Assembly: GCA_019634595.1 (NCBI GenBank)
Contig: JAHCBC010000003.1
Span: 744,001 to 808,000, forward strand
Source of the DNA: Akkermansiaceae bacterium
GTDB lineage: Bacteria > Verrucomicrobiota > Verrucomicrobiia > Verrucomicrobiales > Akkermansiaceae
Length of the DNA: 64,000 nucleotides
Reading direction: 5' to 3'
The position numbers were made by a program, and so were the translations under genes. Position 1 is the first letter of the stretch. Every line of letters begins with the position of its first letter. This document shows, in pieces, positions 8,166 to 15,154 of the stretch. The notes under the pieces are model-generated. The model did not search any database and was not told the DNA's origin. It was given only the letters and a program-made list of their open reading frames with translations.

Positions 8166-8490
8166 CGTCGTCTTCGTATGGGCGGTCGATCACCCGGCGG
8201 CGGTAGCCGGGATCGGGATTTCTGGCGTCACGCAGCATGGGGTGGCCATACTTCGGGGAAGATTCTCCACCTCCGTTGAACAGCCAGACCAGCGATCCTC
8301 CCGCCAACAGGCAGAAGGCCACAATCCGGACCGTGTGCCAGCGGCTCTCCGACACCTTCATTTCGGTGCGGATGGTTTCGACCCGTTGGTCGACCTCCCG
8401 ACGGATCCGCTGCTCCTCCCTGGACTTCTCTTCCTCACAGGATGAAAACCAGAAGAGCGACAGGAACATCAGGCAGCGCAAGCTGATCAT
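8134..8490 (-). CDS. Small lipoprotein with a transmembrane helix
   Basis: About 118 residues from ATG 8490. A signal peptide with lipobox-like WFSSC is followed by a charged coiled segment (EEQRIRREVDQRVETIRTEM), a transmembrane helix (IVAFCLLAGGSLVWLF), and an acidic tail (YEDDDEPDDHPYRR). The start overlaps the stop of the nuclease gene by 4 nt. No known domain. Having both a lipobox and a later membrane helix is odd, so the N-terminal segment may instead act as an uncleaved anchor. Confidence 0.55.
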   Translation of the reverse strand: MISLRCLMFLSLFWFSSCEEEKSREEQRIRREVDQRVETIRTEMKVSESRWHTVRIVAFCLLAGGSLVWLFNGGGESSPKYGHPMLRDARNPDPGYRRRVIDRPYEDDDEPDDHPYRR

Positions 8491-9335
8491 GCCGCCCTCC
8501 TCTCCTGCATGCCTGCGGGCAGCCACGCCGCGCATTCACGGCGGAACTGGCACCACATGCAGTGCATTCCCGGCTGGGGATGGAAGCGATCCTCTACGAT
8601 GCCGACTACGGCGATTTCGAGTAGTGCGGTGACACGCCGCTTCCGCTGTATGTCGGCGGGCGGCGACTTCACCCGGATCACCTGCGGTGTCTTAGTCTTC
8701 ACGAGGAACACCAGATCCAGTGACGGTGGGGTTTCACCGATCGCGGCCTCCATCAGCAGTTGGTAGCTGACGAGCTGGATTTCATGATCGAAAGCCGCCG
8801 AACCCATGTCGGGTTTCGCTGCCGTCGATTTGAAATCCACTGGGACAAGGTTTCCTTCCACCAGATCCATCGCGCCGGTCAACGGGACGGAAAGACCGGG
8901 AATCTCCTCCTTGAGCATCACCTCTACCGCCCGAGGTTTCCCAGTCAGGACCTCCGGGCTGTCGAGGTAGGCGGCGACCACCCGCAGACCGTCCGTGCGG
9001 GTTTTCTCCCGCTCGATGGCATCGTCGTAGTTCACCGGACCTTCGTCGCGCTCCAGATCGGTGAAAGCCTTCTCAAAGGCTGCGGCGGTGGCTTCGGGAC
9101 TATCATCCCCTCCCCGCCAGCGCGCCAGATGGAACGCCTGGAGCGCAGCGTGGACGGCTTTACCCAAATGCAGGTTCTTCGGTGTGGGTTTCTTGAGACA
9201 AGCGACCCGCTCGAAATAGAAGCGGAGGGAACAGGCCAGATACGACTTCGCGGCGGTCGGGCTGATGTGTTCCGGCAATGTTCCCGCATGATGAGCGAGT
9301 CCGGTTTCGAAACGGTCGGAGGCATGGGCGATCAT
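8487..9335 (-). CDS. PD-(D/E)XK nuclease with probable Fe-S cluster (RecB/Cas4-like)
   Basis: The 282-residue protein has the RecB-type nuclease core: GAMDLVEGN with the metal-binding Asp, LVPVDFKST providing D-x-K, and QLVSYQLL as the QxxxY motif. One Cys near the start (YLACSLRFYF, residue 35) plus a C-terminal triple (MHCMWCQFRREC) form the four-Cys signature of AddB/Cas4-type nucleases that bind a 4Fe-4S cluster. A single-strand or end-processing exonuclease is expected. It overlaps both neighbours by ATGA. No cas genes are present. Its operon also has a DNA ligase and an AAA+ ATPase, which suggests DNA processing. Confidence 0.85.
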   Translation of the reverse strand: MIAHASDRFETGLAHHAGTLPEHISPTAAKSYLACSLRFYFERVACLKKPTPKNLHLGKAVHAALQAFHLARWRGGDDSPEATAAAFEKAFTDLERDEGPVNYDDAIEREKTRTDGLRVVAAYLDSPEVLTGKPRAVEVMLKEEIPGLSVPLTGAMDLVEGNLVPVDFKSTAAKPDMGSAAFDHEIQLVSYQLLMEAAIGETPPSLDLVFLVKTKTPQVIRVKSPPADIQRKRRVTALLEIAVVGIVEDRFHPQPGMHCMWCQFRRECAAWLPAGMQERRAA

Positions 9336-9886
9336 GCTGCCCTCCTTCCGTTGCCGCCACCATAGGCGGAGCCGCCACGACGGTTGCCCGATCCTTGCCG
9401 GTTCGCACCGCCGTGGGTATCGAGCAACTCGTCGATCAGGCCGGACGCCTCCACCTTGTTCAGGAGACGGACGCCCTTGCCGAAGCGTTCATTGGCGAGC
9501 GCTTCGACGCTGGTCTTGTCGAGTTGGTGTTCCTCGACAATTTTCGTGATGAGTTCTCGTTGCTTGTCGGAGCATTTCCATGCCGGTCCGCGCTGCCAGT
9601 TGGTTGTCGGACCGGTTGGCTTGGATCCCGGACGATTGTCATTTGCCTGGGAACGCCCGTGCGTTGGTGGAGATTCCTCCATGCCGTAGTCGGCGGGCGG
9701 AACGAATCCTGTGGTGAGGATCTGCTCATCCACATTCTGCTGGAGGAGCTGGTAGAGGCGTTCGGACTCCCCGGGAACGTCGTCGGTGGTCACCAGTTCC
9801 GTCTCCACGGAAACACTGAACTGGTGGGACGAGAAACCGGGCAGGCCGAGGCGTTTGGAATAATTCGCAATCAGTTTGATGGCCAT
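9332..9886 (-). CDS. Uncharacterised 184-aa protein of the Ycf46-type cluster
   Basis: The N-terminus MAIKLIANYSKRLGLPGFSS and the following HQFSVSVETELV suggest a compact beta-rich domain. The middle is low-complexity and proline-rich, then comes a short helical domain (KCSDKQRELITKIVEEHQLD) and a Gly/Arg-rich tail (GSGNRRGGSAYGGGNGRR), which could bind nucleic acid. ATG 9886 is 29 nt after a perfect hairpin and follows a CA-rich leader. The downstream nuclease overlaps by 4 nt, so the two products may act together. I do not recognise a named family. Confidence 0.65.
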   Translation of the reverse strand: MAIKLIANYSKRLGLPGFSSHQFSVSVETELVTTDDVPGESERLYQLLQQNVDEQILTTGFVPPADYGMEESPPTHGRSQANDNRPGSKPTGPTTNWQRGPAWKCSDKQRELITKIVEEHQLDKTSVEALANERFGKGVRLLNKVEASGLIDELLDTHGGANRQGSGNRRGGSAYGGGNGRRAA

Positions 9887-9914
9887 GTTGGTTGGGGTTG
9901 ATGGTTGAAACAAC

Positions 9915-9941
9915 GAAGGCCCGGCGATGGGCCGGGCCTTC
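9915..9941 (-). terminator. Perfect 11-bp hairpin before the 184-aa gene
   Basis: GAAGGCCCGGC (9915-9925) pairs exactly with GCCGGGCCTTC (9931-9941) around a 5-nt loop. On the minus strand it is followed by GTTGTTTCAACC. It sits 29 nt ahead of the start codon at 9886. Confidence 0.6.
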
Positions 9942-10045
9942 GGGAATATCGGAATCCATGAAATCCGCCTCACGACGGATCTAGGGAAACCGGCGCAACG
10001 ACGTGCGCTTCATCAGTTTCATCTAACGCAGGACGGGATGGTATT

Positions 10046-10327
10046 TCACAGGAAGAACACCGAAGCGACCAGAGCCGCCAACCCCACCACACAGGCCAGC
10101 ATCACCACCCAGAACATTCCTTGCGCGTGGAACCCTCGATGCGACCGGGAACGCATGAACCGTGCTCGCTCCTGCCGATTCCAGTGCCTCTCCATCAGGA
10201 ACTCCACCGTTTGCCCTTCGTACATGGATCCTCCGCACAGCGGACAGATCCCTGCGATCTCACCGCTTGGAGGAGGCCCCCAAGGCATCCGGATCTTCCC
10301 CTTGCAGGTATGACAGCGATGTTTCAT
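10046..10327 (-). CDS. Zinc-ribbon membrane protein
   Basis: The 93-residue protein starts with a zinc ribbon (CHTCKGKIRMPWG ... CPLCGG). A basic linker follows (MERHWNRQERARFMRSRSH) and then one C-terminal transmembrane helix (MFWVVMLACVVGLAALVASV). The zinc domain therefore probably faces the cytoplasm. It lies 42 nt downstream of the protease gene, in the same transcript. Function unknown. Confidence 0.65.
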   Translation of the reverse strand: MKHRCHTCKGKIRMPWGPPPSGEIAGICPLCGGSMYEGQTVEFLMERHWNRQERARFMRSRSHRGFHAQGMFWVVMLACVVGLAALVASVFFL

Positions 10328-10368
10328 CGGTGCGTGCCGTCAGCGGCTAGAAAAGTCAATCCGCCCCC

Positions 10369-11373
10369 TCACTGCCCGAAGATCAGTTTGCGGGCACCCG
10401 CGACATTCGCTTCGTAGTAAGTCATCTTGCGCTTCTTCAGCTCCTTCCGCGCAATCGCGAATCCCAGGTTCTGGCCTCCGCCTTCCTCCACGCGGGACGA
10501 ATTGATGCCCATCCAGACGTAACGATCGTTCCGCTTCCAGAACAACGGCCCACCGCTGTTCCCCGGATTGATGGCGGCGTCGGTCTGGATCAACTGGATC
10601 AGTCCACCATCTTCATCCGGCATATTTCTCAAGGCGCTGATCCGGCCGAAGGTGTGCGTACCCTCCAGACCGAGCGGAGCGCCCACCGCCACCACCTCGT
10701 TACCGATAGCGAAGTAGTCACCCTCCGGTTCCGGGATGAGAACAACATAGTCCCTCCCCGGCTCCAGACCGGTGGTTGGGACAGCCAGATACGCCAAGTC
10801 AACCCCGCCTTCCATCCAGCCGAAATGGGTCGCCCTGACGGTCTTGTTCCTCGGAAAATGCAGGTGAACCGAGTAGTCGAGAATCTCCGGGGAGTCGTTC
10901 GCTCCATCCGCCAGCGCAAGCTGATCCAAGGCAAGGCAATGACGGTTCGTCGCCACAAGCAGGTAACCATTCTCCACGATCCCCATCACGCAGGTGCTCC
11001 CGGTCGAAGCGAATTCATCATCCACAACCACATCCTCCTCCTTCCAATAGACGGACATCGGGATTGAGGTCTTCGCAAGTTCGCCGAACGCATGCCCGGG
11101 TTTTTTTTCCTCGACCGCTTTTGCGGCGGACGTCCCGGAATCCTTCGCCCCGGAGGCAACCGCCTGCTTGCCGGACGACCGGGTTTGATGGCTGGTATTC
11201 TCGGTCTCCGGAGGCGACGACACGCTGTTGCAACTCCTGAGCAAGAAAGCGAACGCGAAGATGAGGATGGCCAACCCGACACAAAGGCCGGCCCCGGCCC
11301 AAGCGCAACCTCGCATGTGGGAATCCGACATCGCTCCCGTCCGGGCGGGGCTAACTGATTGACTGGGGTCCAT
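10369..11373 (-). CDS. Membrane-anchored trypsin-like serine protease
   Basis: About 334 residues. A cytoplasmic N-terminus is followed by a transmembrane helix (GLCVGLAILIFAFAFLL) and a Ser/Lys-rich linker. A chymotrypsin-fold domain then carries His in ATNRHC, Asp in GGVDLAYLAV and Ser in NPGNSGGPLF. No PDZ domain follows, unlike HtrA/DegP. It is the first gene of the long minus-strand train and faces an XRE regulator across a 300-nt divergent promoter region. A protease next to an AAA+ ATPase and a nuclease is unusual; proteolytic activation of another component is one speculative role. ATG 11331 is an alternative start. Confidence 0.8.
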   Translation of the reverse strand: MDPSQSVSPARTGAMSDSHMRGCAWAGAGLCVGLAILIFAFAFLLRSCNSVSSPPETENTSHQTRSSGKQAVASGAKDSGTSAAKAVEEKKPGHAFGELAKTSIPMSVYWKEEDVVVDDEFASTGSTCVMGIVENGYLLVATNRHCLALDQLALADGANDSPEILDYSVHLHFPRNKTVRATHFGWMEGGVDLAYLAVPTTGLEPGRDYVVLIPEPEGDYFAIGNEVVAVGAPLGLEGTHTFGRISALRNMPDEDGGLIQLIQTDAAINPGNSGGPLFWKRNDRYVWMGINSSRVEEGGGQNLGFAIARKELKKRKMTYYEANVAGARKLIFGQ

Positions 11374-11618
11374 AGCGGGAAGGATCAGAAAATCACGTCC
11401 ATCAGCATCAACACCAACTCCCTCAACGGTCCGAAGGGCGACTCCGGAAAAATGAAAGAGATGGAGATCGCGCAGCATAGCCAGCCAACTCCCTTCCAGA
11501 ATCCTCCGGCCCGGGTGGAGGTTGGCGGATTGGGGCCCGGCAAGGGTTTTGATCGGGGGCTATCGGGGAAATGACCATTTGGATCCATAAGGAATCTTGT
11601 TTGGAATTCCGCACTTTT

Positions 11619-11634
11619 GTCCGGATTTCCGGAC
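11619..11634. promoter_or_regulatory. Palindromic operator candidate in divergent promoter
   Basis: GTCCGGATTTCCGGAC is a perfect inverted repeat (7-nt arms, 2-nt spacer). It lies between the protease operon (minus) and the XRE regulator gene (plus), about 36-51 nt ahead of the regulator start at 11671. It is the expected kind of site for an autoregulating XRE repressor. The rest of 11374-11670 holds no gene. Confidence 0.5.
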
Positions 11635-11670
11635 ACACGCAAGCGATTTTCCCGCTAGATGGACAGGGGC

Positions 11671-11925
11671 ATGGAAGCCCCGCGAAACATTGTTGGCCCA
11701 CAGGTCATCGCCATCCGCAACCAACTCGGATGGTCCCAGAGCAAACTGGCAAGCGTCTGCCAGCTTCAGGGATGGGATGTCAGTCGCGGCGTCATCGCCC
11801 GGATCGAAGGCCAGGTGAAATGGGTATGCGACACCGAGTTGCTGTCGCTCGCCAAGGCGCTGAAGACCTCGGTTCCGGAGCTGTTCCCCAAGAAGGACTG
11901 GCGCGCGTTCAAGCCCAGGAATTGA
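11671..11925 (+). CDS. XRE-family HTH regulator
   Basis: The 84-residue protein MEAPRNIVGPQVIAIRNQLG contains a helix-turn-helix: WSQSKLASVCQLQGWDVSR followed by the recognition-helix segment GVIARIEGQV, ending with LAKALKTSVPELF. This matches small XRE repressors common in mobile elements. I chose ATG 11671 because the family begins there; 11659 is possible. The divergent orientation to the 12-gene minus-strand train and the palindrome in between suggest it controls that train and itself. Confidence 0.8.
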   Translation: MEAPRNIVGPQVIAIRNQLGWSQSKLASVCQLQGWDVSRGVIARIEGQVKWVCDTELLSLAKALKTSVPELFPKKDWRAFKPRN

Positions 11926-11968
11926 TGCAGTCCGTCAGCAAACCGGATGGATGCTTCCGTTTCCGATT

Positions 11969-12005
11969 GGATTAGCTGACAATTTGAGGGACTGCTAGCT
12001 AATCC
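11969..12005. repeat. 9-bp inverted repeat upstream of the recombinase operon
   Basis: GGATTAGCT (11969-11977) and AGCTAATCC (11997-12005) are exact inverted copies 19 nt apart. The pair lies between the XRE gene and the recombinase operon. It could be an operator or a recombinase core site. No function is demonstrated. Confidence 0.4.
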
Positions 12006-12053
12006 GGCTTCGCGTTCTGAGATTCGAGCAAAATTTAGACTGGAAACGATGCA

Positions 12054-12701
12054 TTGAAAGATGCCGCCGGATCTCTGATATTGCAGCCCGTGCAAATCCT
12101 GGCGCCATTCGCCGGAGGTCCCGACGAATATTTCACCTCTGCGGGCGAACGCCGGATGCAGCCTCCCCCATGCTGCCCGAACTGCGGCAGCAAGCGACGC
12201 CTGCGCTTCCACGGATACTATGTACGCTATGTGTCCAGTGATGCCACCGGAGACCCACTCTCGCTGAAGATCCGTCGATACCGGTGCAGGGACTGCCTTC
12301 TGACCACCAGCCTGCTTCCGTGCTTCTGCTTTTCCTACCGCATTCTCAGGGGAGATCTTGTCGCCAGTTACTTCCGTGGCGAAGGTGTGGAGGCCCGGGA
12401 AGCCCGGTGGCTTTCTTTGCTTAGGATCTATCATCGCAGGTTCGAAAGCTGGGTTCCTCAACTGACGCTGCACTTGCAGGAGGAGTTCTCGTTCACCCTG
12501 AACCACCTCTCATGCCGGGCCTCGTGGCGACGGATCGAACTGCATCTTGGCTCCTGCTCCACCGCCAACGGGAGGATCCTTTCCAAATCCGGAGTCACGC
12601 TTCTCGGATGTTACTCCTGTCATCAGCCGAAATTCCGATCTGGCGACGTGGGTGACCACAGACATGTACTGTTTTCCTCGGGAAAGGATCCTCCTATGTG
12701 A
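12054..12701 (+). CDS. Zinc-finger protein preceding serine recombinase (DUF6431-like)
   Basis: 215 residues with an N-terminal transposase-style zinc-binding domain: CPNCGSKRRLRFHGYYVRY followed by RRYRCRDC. The middle is helical (GDLVASYFRGEGVEAREARW). The arrangement resembles DUF6431-type proteins encoded beside recombinases. The start is uncertain: ATG 12054 or 12156. The stop lies 9 nt before the recombinase start, so the two are probably co-transcribed. It may be an accessory DNA-binding protein for recombination; this is inferred from position only. Confidence 0.6.
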   Translation: MKDAAGSLILQPVQILAPFAGGPDEYFTSAGERRMQPPPCCPNCGSKRRLRFHGYYVRYVSSDATGDPLSLKIRRYRCRDCLLTTSLLPCFCFSYRILRGDLVASYFRGEGVEAREARWLSLLRIYHRRFESWVPQLTLHLQEEFSFTLNHLSCRASWRRIELHLGSCSTANGRILSKSGVTLLGCYSCHQPKFRSGDVGDHRHVLFSSGKDPPM

Positions 12702-12710
12702 GAAGGTGCA

Positions 12711-14270
12711 ATGAGATCCGTGCCCGGACGAAATCCTTCACCAGAGAAGCCCATCCTTGCAGCGGCTTATGTCCGGATGTCCACCGAGCATCAGCAGTAC
12801 TCCACCAGCAACCAGATGGAGGCCATCGAGTCCTATGCGCGGGACCGTGGTGTGCAGATCGTGATGATCTTCTCGGACGAAGGCAAAAGCGGGCTCAGTC
12901 TCAAGGGACGCAGCCAACTGGTGACGATGATCGAGGTGGTCGAGTCGGGAACCGCATCCTTTGATTGGATTCTGGTCTATGATGTCAGCCGCTGGGGGAG
13001 ATTCCAGAATGCCGACGAAAGCGCCTACTACGAATACATCTGCTGGAAGTCAGGCATTGAAGTCCACTACTGCGCGGAACAGTTCGTCAACGATGGTAGT
13101 CCCATGTCGACCATCCTCAAAGGGATGAAGAGGACCATGGCAGGAGAATACAGCAGGGAGCTTTCCGCCAAGGTTTTCCGCGGAGCCTGCAACCTGATCC
13201 GCCTGGGCTACAAACAAGGAGGAACCGCCGGCTACGGGCTACGGCGCATGTTGGTCGATCACAAAGGCAAGCCGAAAGGAGTCCTCGGAATGGGCGAACA
13301 AAAGTCGATCCAAACCGACCGGGTGATCCTCGTCCCCGGCCCCGACGACGAAGTGGAGGAGGTCCGCTGGATGTTCCATGCGTTTGTCGAGGACGGCATG
13401 TCGGAAAGTCAGATCGCCGGCATCCTGAACGCTCGCGGGATCCTCACCGACTTCGGCAGGCATTGGACCAGAGGCACCGTCCATCAGATCCTCACCAACG
13501 AAAAGTATATCGGCAACAACGTCTATCACCGCACCTCGTTCAAGCTGAAGAAACGCCACATCTCCAATCCTCCCGATGAATGGGTCCGCGCCGAAGGAGC
13601 GTGGGTTCCCGTCATCGACAGCACATTGTTCGAAAAGGCACGAACCATGATCATGGAACGGAGCCACCGCTTCTCCGACGAAGAAATGCTGGAGAAGCTC
13701 AAGGGCCTGCTGGATCTCCATGGCCGCCTGTCAGGTATCCTCATTGACGAGCACGAGGATTCGCCATCCAGTTCGGCGTTCCGGCACCGTTTCGGCAGTC
13801 TCGTCAGCGCCTATTCTCTGATCGGCTACACCCCGGCGACCGACTTCAGCTTCATCGAGGAAAACAAGCGCATCCGCCAGATGCACCCGGAAGTCGTGAA
13901 TTCGGTGGTGGACCAGTTGCGTGAAATCGGGGCTACGGTCGAGATTGATGACGAAACCGATCTTCTCCAGGTGAACAACGAATTTCTTGTCTCGGTGGTG
14001 TTGAGCCGCCACACGACCACGCGGAGAGGTTCTTCCAGGTGGGCACTGCGGTTCGACACCGGTCTCCGGCCGGACCTGACCATCGCCGTCCGGATGGAAG
14101 CCGGAAACAGCTCCATACGTGACTACTATCTTTTTCCTTCCCTCGACCTCACATGGGAAAGGTTGCGGATGGGCGAAGCCAACGGCATCGAACTCGACGG
14201 TTACCAGTTTGATGATCTCGGCTTCTTTTTCCGCATGGCCGAGCGAATCCGAATCGAAGACCTGCCATGA
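12711..14270 (+). CDS. Large serine recombinase
   Basis: 519 residues. The N-terminal resolvase domain has YVRMSTEHQQYSTSNQ with the catalytic Ser, the GVQIVMIFSDEGKSGLSLKG segment and DVSRWGR. It is followed by the recombinase domain (GGTAGYGLRRMLVD, WTRGTVHQILTNEKYIGNNV). No zinc-ribbon Cys pairs are visible in the C-terminal part, unlike phage integrases of this class. A ribosome binding site (GAGAAGG) lies 5 nt upstream. Two ParB/RepB-like genes follow with a 4-nt overlap, a triad seen on plasmids and integrated plasmids. It probably integrates, excises or resolves this element. Confidence 0.9.
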   Translation: MRSVPGRNPSPEKPILAAAYVRMSTEHQQYSTSNQMEAIESYARDRGVQIVMIFSDEGKSGLSLKGRSQLVTMIEVVESGTASFDWILVYDVSRWGRFQNADESAYYEYICWKSGIEVHYCAEQFVNDGSPMSTILKGMKRTMAGEYSRELSAKVFRGACNLIRLGYKQGGTAGYGLRRMLVDHKGKPKGVLGMGEQKSIQTDRVILVPGPDDEVEEVRWMFHAFVEDGMSESQIAGILNARGILTDFGRHWTRGTVHQILTNEKYIGNNVYHRTSFKLKKRHISNPPDEWVRAEGAWVPVIDSTLFEKARTMIMERSHRFSDEEMLEKLKGLLDLHGRLSGILIDEHEDSPSSSAFRHRFGSLVSAYSLIGYTPATDFSFIEENKRIRQMHPEVVNSVVDQLREIGATVEIDDETDLLQVNNEFLVSVVLSRHTTTRRGSSRWALRFDTGLRPDLTIAVRMEAGNSSIRDYYLFPSLDLTWERLRMGEANGIELDGYQFDDLGFFFRMAERIRIEDLP

Positions 14271-15154
14271 AAGAGAAAATCCAGCTCATCCCCATCAACC
14301 GCATCCGGATCGTCAATCCCCGTTGCCGCGACAAGAAGAAGTTCGCCAAGGTCGTGGAGAACATCCGGGCGGTCGGACTCAAAAAACCCATCCAGGTTTC
14401 TCCGAGATCAGGTTCCAGCAAAGAGGAAGCAGGCTACAACCTGATCTGCGGACAAGGGCGCATCGAAGCGTTCCAGGCCCTCGGCTATCCGGAAATCCCC
14501 GCCATCGTGCTGAAGGTCAGCCGGGAGGAAGGGATGCTGATGAGTCTGATCGAAAACATGGCCAGGAGAAACGCTTCCCCGGTCGAACTCGTTGATGAGA
14601 TCATCCGGCTCAAGAAGCTTGGCTATTCGAACGTGGCCATCGGGAAAAAGCTCGACATCGCGGACACTGCGGTAGGCCATTTGCTCATCCTTCAGAAAGC
14701 TGGCGAAGGACGTCTTATTTACGAAGTCTCCCGGGGTCATATCCCTCTGGGAATCGCCGTTGAGATCGCCAAAGTCGAAGATCCCGACGAGCAGAAGGCG
14801 TTCATCGAGGCCTACGAGAAGAATCACCTGAACCAGGCAGCGATCAAGACGATCAAGCGGGTCATCGCCCAGCGGAATTCTTTCGGCAAGGAACTCAATG
14901 GTTCCGCCCCTCGACGCCGATGTACCAGTGCGGAAGGTCTGATCAAAACCTTCACGAAGGAAAGCCAGCGCCAGAAAAACCTGATCAAGAAGACGAACGT
15001 CTGCGAGAGCCGCCTGGACTTTATAGTCGAAGCAATGCGCCGACTCCGGACAGACGAGGACTTTCTCAATCTCCTCCGCGCCGAGAAAATCGACACCATG
15101 CCCAAGGAGTTGTCCGACCTGATTTTCCAACCCTCATCCACTTGCACCCGATGA
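14267..15154 (+). CDS. ParB/RepB-like partition protein (first copy)
   Basis: 295 residues. The ParB N-terminal domain spans roughly 1-95 (IQLIPINRIRIVNPRCRDKK, with the GxxR nucleotide-binding motif in GQGRIEAF, and LIENMARRNASP). A helix-turn-helix region follows (LKKLGYSNVAIGKKLDIADT), then helical and basic segments. ParB proteins with this fold bind CTP and partition DNA. It overlaps the recombinase stop by 4 nt and the next ParB-like gene by 4 nt. No ParA is seen, so the role may be regulatory or recombination-linked rather than classic partitioning. Confidence 0.8.
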   Translation: MKEKIQLIPINRIRIVNPRCRDKKKFAKVVENIRAVGLKKPIQVSPRSGSSKEEAGYNLICGQGRIEAFQALGYPEIPAIVLKVSREEGMLMSLIENMARRNASPVELVDEIIRLKKLGYSNVAIGKKLDIADTAVGHLLILQKAGEGRLIYEVSRGHIPLGIAVEIAKVEDPDEQKAFIEAYEKNHLNQAAIKTIKRVIAQRNSFGKELNGSAPRRRCTSAEGLIKTFTKESQRQKNLIKKTNVCESRLDFIVEAMRRLRTDEDFLNLLRAEKIDTMPKELSDLIFQPSSTCTR

